DNA of 64,000 nucleotides from RGIG9379 sp031553005 (GCA_031553005.1 JAVBMA010000006.1:1-64000); one strand, 5' to 3'. Shown: positions 53,257-61,674, counted from the first letter of the stretch. A program made the numbers and translations. The notes: a model not told the origin generated them from the letters alone.

Positions 53257-54222
53257 TTAGTCGAATACATTTCCGTAGTTCGAAGATAGCTGTATCATCT
53301 GGTCGTATTCTTCAGGATTAAGATCCATGAAATAATAGTTTTGAGGATTTGTGGGAACATTTTTGTAATGCACTTCGTAATGCAAATGCACCCCGGTCGA
53401 TTTTCCGGTGTTTCCCATAAAGGCAATGACATCGCCCCGGCTGACTTTCGCCCCTTTTCTGACTTTGAATCCGTTAAGGTGTCCGTAGAGCGTCTTATAA
53501 TTGAATCCATGATTGATAATAACCGCATTTCCGTAACCCTGCATCCATCCGGCAAATTCGACAACACCTTTTCCCGTAGCATAAATTTCGGTGTTGAGCG
53601 CTCCCGAGAAGTCCATTCCCGCATGTAATTTAGGTGTTTTGTATATCGGGTCAATGCGGACTCCGTATCCCGAAGCCAGACGTTTTAAGTCTTTGTTCAA
53701 TACCGGTTGGATAGCCGGCATACATAGCAAACGCTCTTCTTTGTTTTTGACAAGATCTACGATTTCATCAAAAGAGTGCGATTGAATGTAAAGTTGCCTT
53801 CTGATGGAGTTTAATTTTTTTGTGGTAGAGACGGCAAGCTCCGAATTGGTTTTTTTTCTCAGGTCTTCATATTGACCCGATTCGGATCCGGCATTTCTGA
53901 TAGTGGGAGCGATCGGTTCCGCTTGCACTACAACGCGGTACAAGTTGTCGTCCCTTTGCTGCATGTCCGTGAGCACCTCTTGTATCTGATCCAACTGATT
54001 GTTGACAAATTCATATTGCGCTTCCAATTGCGCATTTTCGCTTCGGAGAACCCTTTCGCGGGGAGAATCAAACAACATGGCAAATGCGATGAAACAGGCT
54101 AACCCGGATAAAACACTCGTAATCAAATGCGAACCGAGTTTCCTTATTTTATGACGGATCGTATTGTCAATTCGCTCGTATGTAAGTGTTTTGGGATTAA
54201 AATGAAATTTTGGTTTTGCCAT
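53257..54222 (-). CDS. M23-family peptidoglycan hydrolase-like protein
   Basis: The 321-residue protein has an N-terminal membrane anchor (VLSGLACFIAFAMLFDS), a coiled coil (residues about 78–115) and a C-terminal LytM/M23 domain. The domain begins YGVRIDPIYKTPKLHAGMDFSG, with zinc-binding His and Asp in HAGMD, and ends in STGVHLHYEVHY, the HxH motif. All expected metal ligands are seen. M23 proteins cleave or regulate cleavage of peptidoglycan during growth and division. The coiled-coil form suggests partner binding. It is convergent with nothing close and likely transcribed with the MerR gene. Confidence 0.92.
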   Translation of the reverse strand: MAKPKFHFNPKTLTYERIDNTIRHKIRKLGSHLITSVLSGLACFIAFAMLFDSPRERVLRSENAQLEAQYEFVNNQLDQIQEVLTDMQQRDDNLYRVVVQAEPIAPTIRNAGSESGQYEDLRKKTNSELAVSTTKKLNSIRRQLYIQSHSFDEIVDLVKNKEERLLCMPAIQPVLNKDLKRLASGYGVRIDPIYKTPKLHAGMDFSGALNTEIYATGKGVVEFAGWMQGYGNAVIINHGFNYKTLYGHLNGFKVRKGAKVSRGDVIAFMGNTGKSTGVHLHYEVHYKNVPTNPQNYYFMDLNPEEYDQMIQLSSNYGNVFD

Positions 54223-54430
54223 AAAGCCTGCTTTCCAAAAAGTTTTGTGCCTTTGTTATTGATATAAGAATTAAGATATTTTACAAAAGTAGGACTTTTT
54301 TACCTATTCCAATATAAAGTAGAGTTTAAAAAATGATTAAAAATTGCAAGAGAACGGATATATCCATCTATGTATCACCGGAAAATCCTTGTTATCCGTA
54401 CCTCTAACCGGCCGCTAACAATTTGGATAA

Positions 54431-54465
54431 TTTGTTTCTCAATCAGACTTTTTCTACTATTTTTG
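54431..54465 (+). promoter_or_regulatory. Candidate alaS promoter
   Basis: TTTG (54431–54434) and TATTTTTG (54458–54465) are 23 bases apart, two more than the usual range. Transcription would start near 54472, leaving a leader of about 140 bases. Confidence 0.5.
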
Positions 54466-54484
54466 TAGCTCTTTTTAAGTAAAG

Positions 54485-54577
54485 AAGTAAACGAGTAAAA
54501 AAGTAGACGAAGCAAATATACGAGTAAACAAGTAAATGAAAATCTGATGTCATCGTTTCTTGTCTACTCGTTTACTT
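54485..54577. repeat. Inverted repeat in the alaS leader
   Basis: AAGTAAACGAGTA (54485–54497) is matched by TACTCGTTTACTT (54565–54577). Additional CGAGTAAA/AGTAGACG units lie between. It would form a large hairpin in the alaS leader RNA. Confidence 0.55.
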
Positions 54578-54610
54578 AATTAAAATGAAATAATTGACAA
54601 ATAGAATAAT

Positions 54611-57289
54611 ATGTTGACAGCCAAAGAGACCCGCAAGTCATTTTTAGATTTTTTTGCATCCAAAGGACATAAAATTGTTCCGTCGGCGCCCATGGTGGTA
54701 AAGAATGATCCTACATTGATGTTTACCAATGCCGGGATGAATCAATTCAAAGATATTTTTCTTGGTAATTCTCCCCGTGTATACCCTCGTGTCGCGAATT
54801 CGCAAAAATGTCTCCGTGTAAGCGGAAAGCATAATGACCTGGAAGAAGTGGGGCATGATACTTACCACCATACCATGTTTGAAATGCTTGGCAACTGGTC
54901 GTTTGGCGATTATTTCAAGAAAGAAGCCATTGCATGGGCTTGGGAATATCTGGTAGATGTATTGAAACTGGATCCGAACCGACTATACGTTACCGTATTT
55001 GAAGGCAGCAAAGCCGATAATCTGGAACGCGATGACGAGGCAGCAGAGATTTGGGCACAATTTCTGCCTGAAGAGCGTATTATAAACGGAAATAAAAAAG
55101 ATAATTTCTGGGAAATGGGCGATACGGGCCCATGCGGCCCATGTTCTGAAATACATATAGATTTGCGTTCCCAAGAAGAACGTGCAAAAGTAGATGCCCT
55201 GACTTTAATCAACAACGACCACCCTCAGGTAATTGAAATCTGGAACAATGTATTCATGCAATATAACCGCAAAGCGGATGGCTCGTTGGAGCCGCTTCCC
55301 GCCAATCATGTGGATACGGGAATGGGATTCGAACGCCTTTGTATGGCTTTGCAGGGAAAACAATCCAATTATGATACCGATGTATTTCAACCCATCATAA
55401 AAGAGATTGGTAAAATTTGCGGTTGTCAATACAGCCCCCTAAATCCCCCTCAGGGGGAGTTTGACGACCGTCAAACTGTACCCTCACCCGTGGAGAGGGT
55501 GGGAAGAGAAGTTGACATTGCCATGCGCGTGATTGCCGACCATATCCGTACGATAGCATTCTCCATAACCGACGGGCAATTGCCTTCCAATGCGAAGGCA
55601 GGTTACGTAATCCGCCGTATTTTGCGCCGCGCTGTCCGCTATGGATATACATTTTTAGGACAACGTCAGGCTTTTATGTATAAGCTGATTCCTGCCCTGA
55701 TCGAAAGTATGGGCGAGGCTTATCCCGAATTGAAAGCTCAGCAATCATTGATTGAAAAAGTAATAAAAGAAGAAGAAGAATCTTTCCTCAGGACGCTTGA
55801 TACCGGTATCCGTTTATTGGATAAGGTGATGAATGAAACCAAACAAAACGGAAAAAAAGAGATCAGCGGAAAAGAGGCTTTTGTGCTTTACGATACTTTC
55901 GGATTCCCGTTGGATCTTACCGAGTTGATTTTGCGCGAGAACGGATTGACCGTCAACTTGAAAGAGTTTGACGAAGAGATGCAGAAACAGAAAGAACGCG
56001 CCCGTAATGCCGCTTCTGTCGAAACCGGAGACTGGACAATGCTCCGCGAAGGTGAGACCGAGTTTATCGGTTACGATTGGCTGGAAGCCGATGTCGAGAT
56101 TCTTCGCTATCGCAAGGTAAAACAGAAAAATCAGGAATTTTTCCAAGTCGTTCTGAATAAGACCCCTTTCTATGCAGAAATGGGAGGGCAGACAGGCGAT
56201 ACCGGTTTTCTGGAAAACGACGGAGAAAAAATAGAGATCATAGATACCAAAAAGGAAAACAACCTGAGCATCCACATTACAAAGCGTATGCCGTCGGATC
56301 CGATGGCTGTTTTTCACGCGGTTGTCGATGTGAAAAAACGTCAGCAGACGGCCAATAACCATACTGCAACCCACTTGCTTCATGAAGCGTTACGGGAAGT
56401 ATTGGGAACGCATGTAGAACAAAAAGGCTCTTTTGTCTCTCCCGAAGCATTGCGTTTCGACTTTTCTCATTTCCAGAAAGTTACCGATGAAGAACTTCGT
56501 AAAGCAGAACGGTTGGCAAACAAAAAGGTACGCCGGAATCTTCCGATAGAAGAGAACCGTAATATGCCGATTGCCGAAGCCCAGGCAATGGGAGCTATGG
56601 CTCTCTTTGGTGAAAAATACGGCGAAAATGTCCGCGTCATTAAATATGGCTCATCCATTGAACTCTGTGGAGGTACGCATGTGCAGGCAACAGGTCAGAT
56701 CGGACTGATACGCATTGTTGCCGAAAGTTCCGTTGCTGCCGGAGTACGCCGTATTGAAGCCGTAACCGCAGAAAAAGCCGAAGAGCTGATCAATATCCAA
56801 CAAGATATATTGAGGGAAGCAAAAAATTTCTTCAATAATACCCCTAACCTGATGCAATCCATCAAGAAGTCGATAGAAGAGAATGCAGACCTGAAAAAAC
56901 AAGTCGAAGTCTTTGTTCAACAGAAAATCCTGCAAGTAAAAGATATGTTGATAAGGCAAGCGACGACTACAAATAAAGGAGTTACCTTGATTTGTTTGAA
57001 GGGAGATTTTTCTGCCGAAATCGTGAAGTCGATCGCATTCCAGATCCGGAACCAGATAAAAGAGAAGATGCTGTTTGCCGGAGCTACTATTGACGAAGGA
57101 AAACCAACATTAACGGTATTAATGTCCGATGCCTTGATAGCCGAAGGATACAATGCCGTAAATATGGTACGCGAAGCCGCCAAAGAAATCCAAGGCGGCG
57201 GCGGCGGCCAGCCGTTCTTTGCCACTGCAGGAGGAAAAAATCCGGCAGGACTCGAAAAAGCATTGGAAATATTGGTCAATATGATTTAA
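54611..57289 (+). CDS. alaS: Alanine–tRNA ligase
   Basis: AlaRS charges tRNA-Ala and edits Ser or Gly mischarging. The 892-residue product starts MLTAKETRKSFLDFFASKGH and has the catalytic motifs VPSAPMVVKNDPTLMFTNAGM, MLGNWSFGDYFKKEAI and NHVDTGMGFERL. The editing domain with HTATHLLHEALREVL and CGGTHVQATG follows, and the C-terminal GGGGGQPFFATAGGK ends it. Near residues 275–297 an in-frame insertion, LNPPQGEFDDRQTVPSPVER, is encoded by palindromic repeat DNA (see separate entry). The catalytic residues are otherwise intact. Confidence 0.97.
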   Translation: MLTAKETRKSFLDFFASKGHKIVPSAPMVVKNDPTLMFTNAGMNQFKDIFLGNSPRVYPRVANSQKCLRVSGKHNDLEEVGHDTYHHTMFEMLGNWSFGDYFKKEAIAWAWEYLVDVLKLDPNRLYVTVFEGSKADNLERDDEAAEIWAQFLPEERIINGNKKDNFWEMGDTGPCGPCSEIHIDLRSQEERAKVDALTLINNDHPQVIEIWNNVFMQYNRKADGSLEPLPANHVDTGMGFERLCMALQGKQSNYDTDVFQPIIKEIGKICGCQYSPLNPPQGEFDDRQTVPSPVERVGREVDIAMRVIADHIRTIAFSITDGQLPSNAKAGYVIRRILRRAVRYGYTFLGQRQAFMYKLIPALIESMGEAYPELKAQQSLIEKVIKEEEESFLRTLDTGIRLLDKVMNETKQNGKKEISGKEAFVLYDTFGFPLDLTELILRENGLTVNLKEFDEEMQKQKERARNAASVETGDWTMLREGETEFIGYDWLEADVEILRYRKVKQKNQEFFQVVLNKTPFYAEMGGQTGDTGFLENDGEKIEIIDTKKENNLSIHITKRMPSDPMAVFHAVVDVKKRQQTANNHTATHLLHEALREVLGTHVEQKGSFVSPEALRFDFSHFQKVTDEELRKAERLANKKVRRNLPIEENRNMPIAEAQAMGAMALFGEKYGENVRVIKYGSSIELCGGTHVQATGQIGLIRIVAESSVAAGVRRIEAVTAEKAEELINIQQDILREAKNFFNNTPNLMQSIKKSIEENADLKKQVEVFVQQKILQVKDMLIRQATTTNKGVTLICLKGDFSAEIVKSIAFQIRNQIKEKMLFAGATIDEGKPTLTVLMSDALIAEGYNAVNMVREAAKEIQGGGGGQPFFATAGGKNPAGLEKALEILVNMI
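55432..55503. repeat. Palindromic repeat inserted in frame inside alaS
   Basis: About 72 bp made of three successive hairpins: CCCCCTcaGGGGG, the 20-base palindrome AGTTTGACGACCGTCAAACT, and ACCCTCacccgtggaGAGGGT. It adds roughly 23 residues between the aminoacylation core and RVIADHIRT without breaking the frame. Confidence 0.8.
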
Positions 57290-57298
57290 TTATCCTAA

Positions 57299-57370
57299 TT
57301 CGGAGTGCGATTCCAAGTCGCGCTCCGAATAATAAAGCGCTCCGAGTAATAAAAGCACTCCGAATAAAAT
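57299..57370. repeat. CGGAG…CTCCG REP-like hairpin, copy 2
   Basis: TTCGGAGTGCGA and TCGCGCTCCGAA flank TTCCAAG (57299–57329), followed by half copies GCGCTCCGAG and GCACTCCGAA up to 57365. It sits ten bases after alaS and may end its transcript. Confidence 0.65.
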
Positions 57371-57383
57371 TTCCCCCAAGGAA

Positions 57384-57414
57384 TTTGCATTTCAATACAT
57401 CTTTGCTATATTTG
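57384..57414 (+). promoter_or_regulatory. Strong Bacteroidota-type promoter without an obvious gene
   Basis: TTTG (57384–57387), exactly 19 bases, then TATATTTG (57407–57414). The match is as good as that of the ligase promoter. Confidence 0.75.
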
Positions 57415-57420
57415 CAAATT

Positions 57421-57657
57421 GACATCCGGTTACAACCGGCACATAAACGAATAAGCCAAACTAACTAATATGCCTGTTTTTTCTTCAAGTAATATTGATT
57501 TTGCCAGCTACCCGTTTGCTTTTTCTTGCATTTTTAATATTCGAAATTTGGATAACAATAATCAATTAGTTACACTAACTGCCGTAACTGATTTTTCTAT
57601 AAACACACACAACGCTTTTGAATGGAACTTATGCATTCCTGTTCAAAAGCTTTTTTT
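57421..57657 (+). ncRNA. Candidate small RNA between promoter and terminator
   Basis: A transcript of about 237 nt is framed by the promoter at 57384 and by a terminator stem GCTTTTGAA/TTCAAAAGC (57614–57622 with 57642–57650) plus T7. Its start contains the hairpin CCGGTTacAACCGG. A frame opens at 57470 but runs through the terminator into the minisatellite with no stop, so a short protein is unlikely. Function is unknown. Confidence 0.5.
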
Positions 57658-57725
57658 GTGGATCTTCCGTACTGTATTTATAAAAAAAACGAACCCATCA
57701 GGAGACGTTCTTAATTCATTTACAG

Positions 57726-57956
57726 ACCTCCCTAATCCGTTTCGGGACCTCCCTAATCCGTTTCGGGAACTCCCTAATCCATTTCGGGGATTCCCTAATT
57801 CATTTCGGGGATTCCCTAATTCATTTGGGGAACTCCCTAATCTATTTCGGGGATTCCCTAATCTATTTGGGGAACTCCCTAATCCATTTCGGGGACTCCC
57901 TAATTCATTTCGGGGACTCCCTAATATACTTCGGGAACTCCCTGATTTATTTGGGT
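57726..57956. repeat. 21-bp minisatellite, 11 units
   Basis: Eleven tandem 21-base units of the type ACCTCCCTAATCCGTTTCGGG, with mostly transitional changes (CCG/CCA/TCA/CTA; TTTCGGG/TTTGGGG). Because 21 is divisible by three, all frames stay open across it. One or two degenerate units follow to about 58000. It ends about 80 bases before the next gene. Confidence 0.9.
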
Positions 57957-58037
57957 AGTTTCCCAATTTATGGAAGAATCCCCTGATTTGCTTTAAACAG
58001 ACCTGTTTTTAATAATAATCCTTAAAATTAAAAAATT

Positions 58038-58721
58038 ATGACAAGAAAATCTGACTGGATGGAACAAAACCACGAAGCTCTTTTTGACCAGAGTTCCCTT
58101 ACTGGTAATTATTTGGACGACCACATGGACGCCTTCGGCATCAGCGGTACCAGCGCCGACTGGGTAAACAATGTGTTTAAAGTAAAATGGCAGGCGTTTT
58201 CCAATGCCTTCCAGGCATGGAAAGACCCTTCTGAGCGAACACCCAAGAAATCGGCCATGCTCAACGAGGCAGAAGAAGACTTTAAACCCGCCTACCGGCA
58301 GCTTTACACCGGCTTTCTGAGAAACAATCCTAATGTAAAAGACGAAGACCTGCTGGCTATGGGACTGCCTTTGCGTAACGGTACAAAATCGACCCCTGCT
58401 CCCGACCCGCAAACCATTCCTGAGGCGGAAGTAGAAGTGATGTCACCCGGAATTGTTATCATTCATTTTCGCGACCGCAATGCTACAAAAAAAGCCAAAC
58501 CGCAAGGCGTACATGGCGCAGAAATAGCATGGGCAGTGCTCGATAAGGCTCCCGTAAGCGTTAAGGAACTAACCAACAGTGCTTTTGATACCAAAACCCC
58601 TTATCAGTTTTCGTTCGATGGTATCATGCGCGGCAAGAGGCTCTATTTTGCCCTGCGCTGGGAAAACACGCGAGGCGTAAAAGGCAACTGGTCGGATATT
58701 TTTGAAACGGTGATACCGTAA
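58038..58721 (+). CDS. Hypothetical Bacteroidales protein with Fn3-like C-terminus
   Basis: The 227-residue product begins MTRKSDWMEQNHEALFDQ, a helical region with DWVNNVFKVKWQAFSNAFQAWKD. A Pro-rich linker (TPAPDPQTIPEAEVE) follows, then a strand-rich C-terminal domain: SPGIVIIHFRDRNATKKAKPQGVHGAEIAWAVLD and YFALRWENTRGVKGNWSDI, resembling fibronectin type III-like repeats. Proteins of this arrangement are known to me as repeated Bacteroidota hypotheticals. No signal peptide is visible. It is flanked by a minisatellite and REP hairpins. Confidence 0.75.
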   Translation: MTRKSDWMEQNHEALFDQSSLTGNYLDDHMDAFGISGTSADWVNNVFKVKWQAFSNAFQAWKDPSERTPKKSAMLNEAEEDFKPAYRQLYTGFLRNNPNVKDEDLLAMGLPLRNGTKSTPAPDPQTIPEAEVEVMSPGIVIIHFRDRNATKKAKPQGVHGAEIAWAVLDKAPVSVKELTNSAFDTKTPYQFSFDGIMRGKRLYFALRWENTRGVKGNWSDIFETVIP

Positions 58722-58730
58722 AATACAAAT

Positions 58731-58799
58731 TCGGAGCAATTCGGAGCGCGACTCCAAGTTGTAATAATTCGGAGCGCGACTCAAAGTCGCCCTCCGAAT
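58731..58799. repeat. CGGAG…CTCCG REP-like hairpins, copies 3
   Basis: Tandem part-copies: TTCGGAGCAA, then TTCGGAGCGCGACTCCAAGT, then TTCGGAGCGCGACTCAAAGT with its partner CGCCCTCCGAA ending at 58798. Starts right after the stop codon. Confidence 0.65.
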
Positions 58800-58880
58800 A
58801 CAACTCAATTAAGAGAGGTTTTGTGCATGCAACGTTGAAGCTTTAATAGGTGAAAGAAATACATAACACACACCGCAACC

Positions 58881-58920
58881 CTTAGTCCGGCGTAGTTTTT
58901 ACATATTACACTCAGCTAAG
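58881..58920. repeat. CTTAGT…CTAAG junction repeat, unit 1
   Basis: CTTAGTCCGGCGTAG and TTACACTCAGCTAAG bracket a short spacer. Related units occur at 59580, 60135–60230, 62216–62296 and 63213–63281 between the small genes. Confidence 0.6.
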
Positions 58921-58931
58921 GAAAAAAACTG

Positions 58932-59480
58932 TTATTTATCAATTATATATACGGTTATTGCTCCCGACTGTTTGTCTTGTAAAATTTCCGCAATTTGGAT
59001 ATGCTTTTCTCTTAACTTGATAAGCTTCATTGCGTCATTCTTTGTTCTTACAACCTTATTGTTATACACATACGATATTCTCAACCTATCCAAATCGCAA
59101 TCTAAACCTGCAATCTTATCCATTATGCTTTTATTTACAAAAAGATAACCATCTTTCGCTTTTTTAGTGCGAATGTGAAGAATACCATCTATGCTTAGTA
59201 TATCACTTTTTTCTATAAATAGCTGTTTAATTGCTTTAGGGTTTGTTATTACAGGAAAAGGGGCATTGACTGAAAAATTAGTCTGATTACATTCTAATAA
59301 GTATTTACAGTAAAAATTGTCTAATAAAACAGAGGGAATTCTATTAAAGTCAACACAATATCTTTTACCTACAAAGATATTATCAATATAAAGAATAAGA
59401 CTATCGCTGTTAGGACTATGAGCATTAGCATTCAAAAAAGTCCAAGCAAGAATAATGAATATTCTGATTTTTCGTTTCAT
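58932..59480 (-). CDS. Small exported protein, possible immunity protein
   Basis: The 182-residue product starts with a short signal peptide (MKRKIRIFIILAWTFLNANA, cleavage after ANA). The mature part is strand-rich (LILYIDNIFVGKRYCVDF, ILHIRTKKAKDGYLFVNK, ITVYIIDK). No family is recognised. It stands directly downstream (six bases) of an orphan C-terminal frame at 59487–59594 and is set off by junction repeats, which fits an immunity gene beside a displaced toxin tip; that is inference. Confidence 0.6.
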   Translation of the reverse strand: MKRKIRIFIILAWTFLNANAHSPNSDSLILYIDNIFVGKRYCVDFNRIPSVLLDNFYCKYLLECNQTNFSVNAPFPVITNPKAIKQLFIEKSDILSIDGILHIRTKKAKDGYLFVNKSIMDKIAGLDCDLDRLRISYVYNNKVVRTKNDAMKLIKLREKHIQIAEILQDKQSGAITVYIIDK

Positions 59481-59486
59481 AGGAAT

Positions 59487-59594
59487 TTATTGCATACTTT
59501 CTTTAGTGTGATACAAGTCATATGGACGTTTAGGAAGTCCGATTATTTTTCTTATATAGTTTTCAAAATCAATAACCGCCTTAGTTCGGCGTAG
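59487..59594 (-). pseudogene. Orphan C-terminal frame (toxin-tip-like)
   Basis: From LRRTKAVIDFENYIRKIIG to HTKESMQ, then TAA. It has no start codon of its own, begins in the junction repeat (CTACGCCGAACTAAG on the minus strand) and ends six bases before the small exported protein. Confidence 0.5.
59580..59594. repeat. CTTAGTTCGGCGTAG junction repeat, unit 2 (half)
   Basis: CTTAGTTCGGCGTAG on the plus strand. The usual right half (…GCTCAACTAAG) is missing. Confidence 0.6.
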
Positions 59595-59622
59595 GTAACA
59601 AAATCTACATTATATCTATTTA

Positions 59623-60003
59623 TTATTCAATAGCTGTAAAATTAAAAGCGTGTTTCAGACTATTTTTACCTCGAATATCTACATCACAATAAATAGTGTC
59701 TTGCTTTTCGGAAACAACAAACTTATATTTATGGGTATGTCTTCTGTTTGTCTTAAAATGACGGAACTTGCATTGTTGCTGGTCTTTATAAATAATGACC
59801 CAATCATTTTCCCCATATTCATTAGGAACATCGTAATATACTCCGTCCTTGTATATAGGCTTATCGCGAATTTCGGGGAATATTGATAAGTATATTTCAA
59901 AATCATTAGGACTTAACGCCCCATAATCCACAGTCAATTTATTTTTATTGCTACAAGAAGATATGCCCATTAACACTATCAATGATATTAAAAAATGTTT
60001 CAT
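59623..60003 (-). CDS. Small lipoprotein, possible immunity protein
   Basis: The 126-residue product has a lipoprotein signal (MKHFLISLIVLMGISSC, Cys17) and a compact strand-rich domain with NDWVIIYKDQQQCKFRHFKT and KYKFVVSEKQDTIYCDVDIRG. No family is recognised. It starts five bases after the orphan frame ending at 60009, in the same order as the neighbouring unit. A membrane-anchored immunity or inhibitor role is inferred from arrangement only. Confidence 0.65.
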   Translation of the reverse strand: MKHFLISLIVLMGISSCSNKNKLTVDYGALSPNDFEIYLSIFPEIRDKPIYKDGVYYDVPNEYGENDWVIIYKDQQQCKFRHFKTNRRHTHKYKFVVSEKQDTIYCDVDIRGKNSLKHAFNFTAIE

Positions 60004-60008
60004 AAAAA

Positions 60009-60137
60009 TTACCTGTTTTGAAATGCAGAACGAACTAACCGCCCATTATTATAAATATTCATTGGATTAGCACGAGGATAATCGCCACGCATAAACCAAT
60101 GCGATTGACTACCTTGACCTGCATTTCCGCCAACCAT
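60009..60137 (-). pseudogene. Orphan C-terminal frame with HWFMRGD motif (toxin-tip-like)
   Basis: A 42-residue frame (MVGGNAGQGSQSHWFMRGD … RLVRSAFQNR) that ends five bases before the lipoprotein start. It begins at the junction repeat. The Met could be a real start, but the content looks like the end of a larger protein. Confidence 0.5.
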
Positions 60138-60230
60138 AGTTCGGCGTAGTTTTTAATAAAAATAAATCTCCGGCTTTATAATATTCTATTTTACAATTAT
60201 TTTGCATCTTTTACACTATGCTCAACTAAG
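60135..60230. repeat. Junction repeat, unit 3
   Basis: CATAGTTCGGCGTAG at the left and TTACACTATGCTCAACTAAG at the right (60211–60230) with a 60-base spacer. Confidence 0.65.
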
Positions 60231-60239
60231 AGCTTTCTG

Positions 60240-60749
60240 TTAGTCTATTTTGATAATCGGGCAATAAATAGGTTTAAATTCTGAAAAACACTTTATTAAT
60301 TCATTATAATTTGTTGCAAAAGTCCAGCCTGTATTCTGAAAACGTAGAGAAATACTTTCTTGTATCATAAATTTACTTGAAAATACCAGTTTGTTATTTT
60401 TGAAAAAAAATATTCTACTATTTAAATCTGTTGTTTCGACAATGTTTTTACTAATTCTTTCAAATACAAAATTGTTTTTGATTTCTTCTATCGTTTTATT
60501 GCTTTTACATTCCAACAAAGTCCATGTTTTAATTTTTTCAGGTAAAAAACGAGTATCTTCCCCATTTGTATAAATGATAATTTTATTTTCCCCTTGCATA
60601 AAATTTACTTTATCAATAGGATTGTACAAACTGTCAGACAGAAATTTGTTTTGAGCATATGGCTTATGAATGATAATCGGATTAAAACAATAATAAATGT
60701 AACATGTTCCAACTATTAGAATTATTAAAAGAACAGCTCTCTTTTTCAT
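60240..60749 (-). CDS. Membrane-anchored small protein
   Basis: From the ATG at 60749 the product has 169 residues and an N-terminal membrane helix MKKRAVLLIILIVGTCYIYY. The periplasmic part has KIIIYTNGEDTRFLPEKIKTWTLLECKS and LVFSSKFMIQESISLRF. No family is recognised. An ATG at 60773 is in frame but gives a longer, polar N-terminus before the helix. An orphan C-terminal frame ends 44 bases upstream, so this may be another immunity-type gene. Confidence 0.6.
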   Translation of the reverse strand: MKKRAVLLIILIVGTCYIYYCFNPIIIHKPYAQNKFLSDSLYNPIDKVNFMQGENKIIIYTNGEDTRFLPEKIKTWTLLECKSNKTIEEIKNNFVFERISKNIVETTDLNSRIFFFKNNKLVFSSKFMIQESISLRFQNTGWTFATNYNELIKCFSEFKPIYCPIIKID

Positions 60750-60793
60750 AAAAACATTATTTACGTTTACCATTAATGGTAATTATTTTACCT

Positions 60794-60898
60794 TTATTCT
60801 GTTCTCGCTCCGTCTTTTGAAAAATACGCACCACCGATTTCTTTTCCAGCCATATCAGACAAATTTACAGCAAATGCTTCAACTCCTCCTACGGTTGC
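60794..60898 (-). pseudogene. Orphan C-terminal frame (toxin-tip-like)
   Basis: After an in-frame stop the frame reads ATVGGVEAFAVNLSDMAGK and ends AYFSKDGARTE, TAA. It has no start codon and precedes the membrane-anchored gene. Confidence 0.4.
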
Positions 60899-60935
60899 CT
60901 ATCTTTCTCCGCTAACCGAGGACTGTTTTCGTCTA

Positions 60936-61541
60936 TTACTTGCATTTTAATTTCGGAGTTTTATACTGTTGGTGCATACTATCTGCTTTCTTTTTCTTGT
61001 AGTTTGTTAAATTATTTTTGCAAAAATAATACACAATACCTCCGCCTCCGTCATTGTGCCATAAAGGAGGAAGGTCATATTCTTTGCACCACTCAAAATC
61101 AATATGGTTGTACCTTTCCAAAACAGATATTATTTCCTGTGTAATAACCTGCGTTGTATCACTCCAATAAAATAACTTTCCGTCCCTTATGGTATATCGC
61201 GTAGGGAAAACTTTGTCGTAAGTGCCGACCTTGTTTTCTTCTCTTGGATATATTTTGCCTTCTGCTTTCCCAACTGATATAATAAACCTATCTTCTCTTG
61301 TCGGAATATAAATAACTTCATTCTTTTCACGATTGTAAATAACATCTTCATATTGAGAAAAGGAAATACTGAATATGGTGTCTTTTTTACTCAATGTTGT
61401 TGTATGTAGAAAATCCGTTATAGCGTTATTTATTGCATCATTAAAACTTCCGCTTGAAACAAGTGTCCTCCCTTTCCATGCGGCACAACTCTCAAACAAT
61501 ATCAGAATTGCTAATAAAAATAATAGTTTATACGCTTTCAT
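60936..61541 (-). CDS. Small lipoprotein with His/Gly-rich loop
   Basis: The 201-residue product is a lipoprotein (AILILFESC, Cys19). It has a Ser/Thr-rich start, strands such as KEDVIYNREKN-like EDVIYNREKNEVIYIPTRED, and PPLWHNDGGGGIVYYFCK near the end, which may bind metal. No family is recognised. It belongs to the same array of small exported proteins, without an obvious orphan frame upstream, although a short frame ending GFPPILY precedes it. Confidence 0.65.
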   Translation of the reverse strand: MKAYKLLFLLAILILFESCAAWKGRTLVSSGSFNDAINNAITDFLHTTTLSKKDTIFSISFSQYEDVIYNREKNEVIYIPTREDRFIISVGKAEGKIYPREENKVGTYDKVFPTRYTIRDGKLFYWSDTTQVITQEIISVLERYNHIDFEWCKEYDLPPLWHNDGGGGIVYYFCKNNLTNYKKKKADSMHQQYKTPKLKCK

Positions 61542-61674
61542 TTTTAGTATAGGATTGGCGGAAAACCTGTTGTTAAAATAATAAATCCCCAGATAAATTT
61601 AGCTTTATTTTATTTTAAAAATAACCCATTTATTTTCAAATAAAGAAAGAAAAAAGTAACATATGGAATATTCC

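Noticed and set aside
57470..57958. 162-residue plus-strand frame with heptapeptide repeats
   Set aside because: A terminator lies inside it and the 21-bp repeats keep any frame open. There is no ribosome-binding site that supports translation.
57643..57966. 107-residue minus-strand frame with GLGSSRNELG-type repeats
   Set aside because: It is the other strand of the same minisatellite, with no start context.
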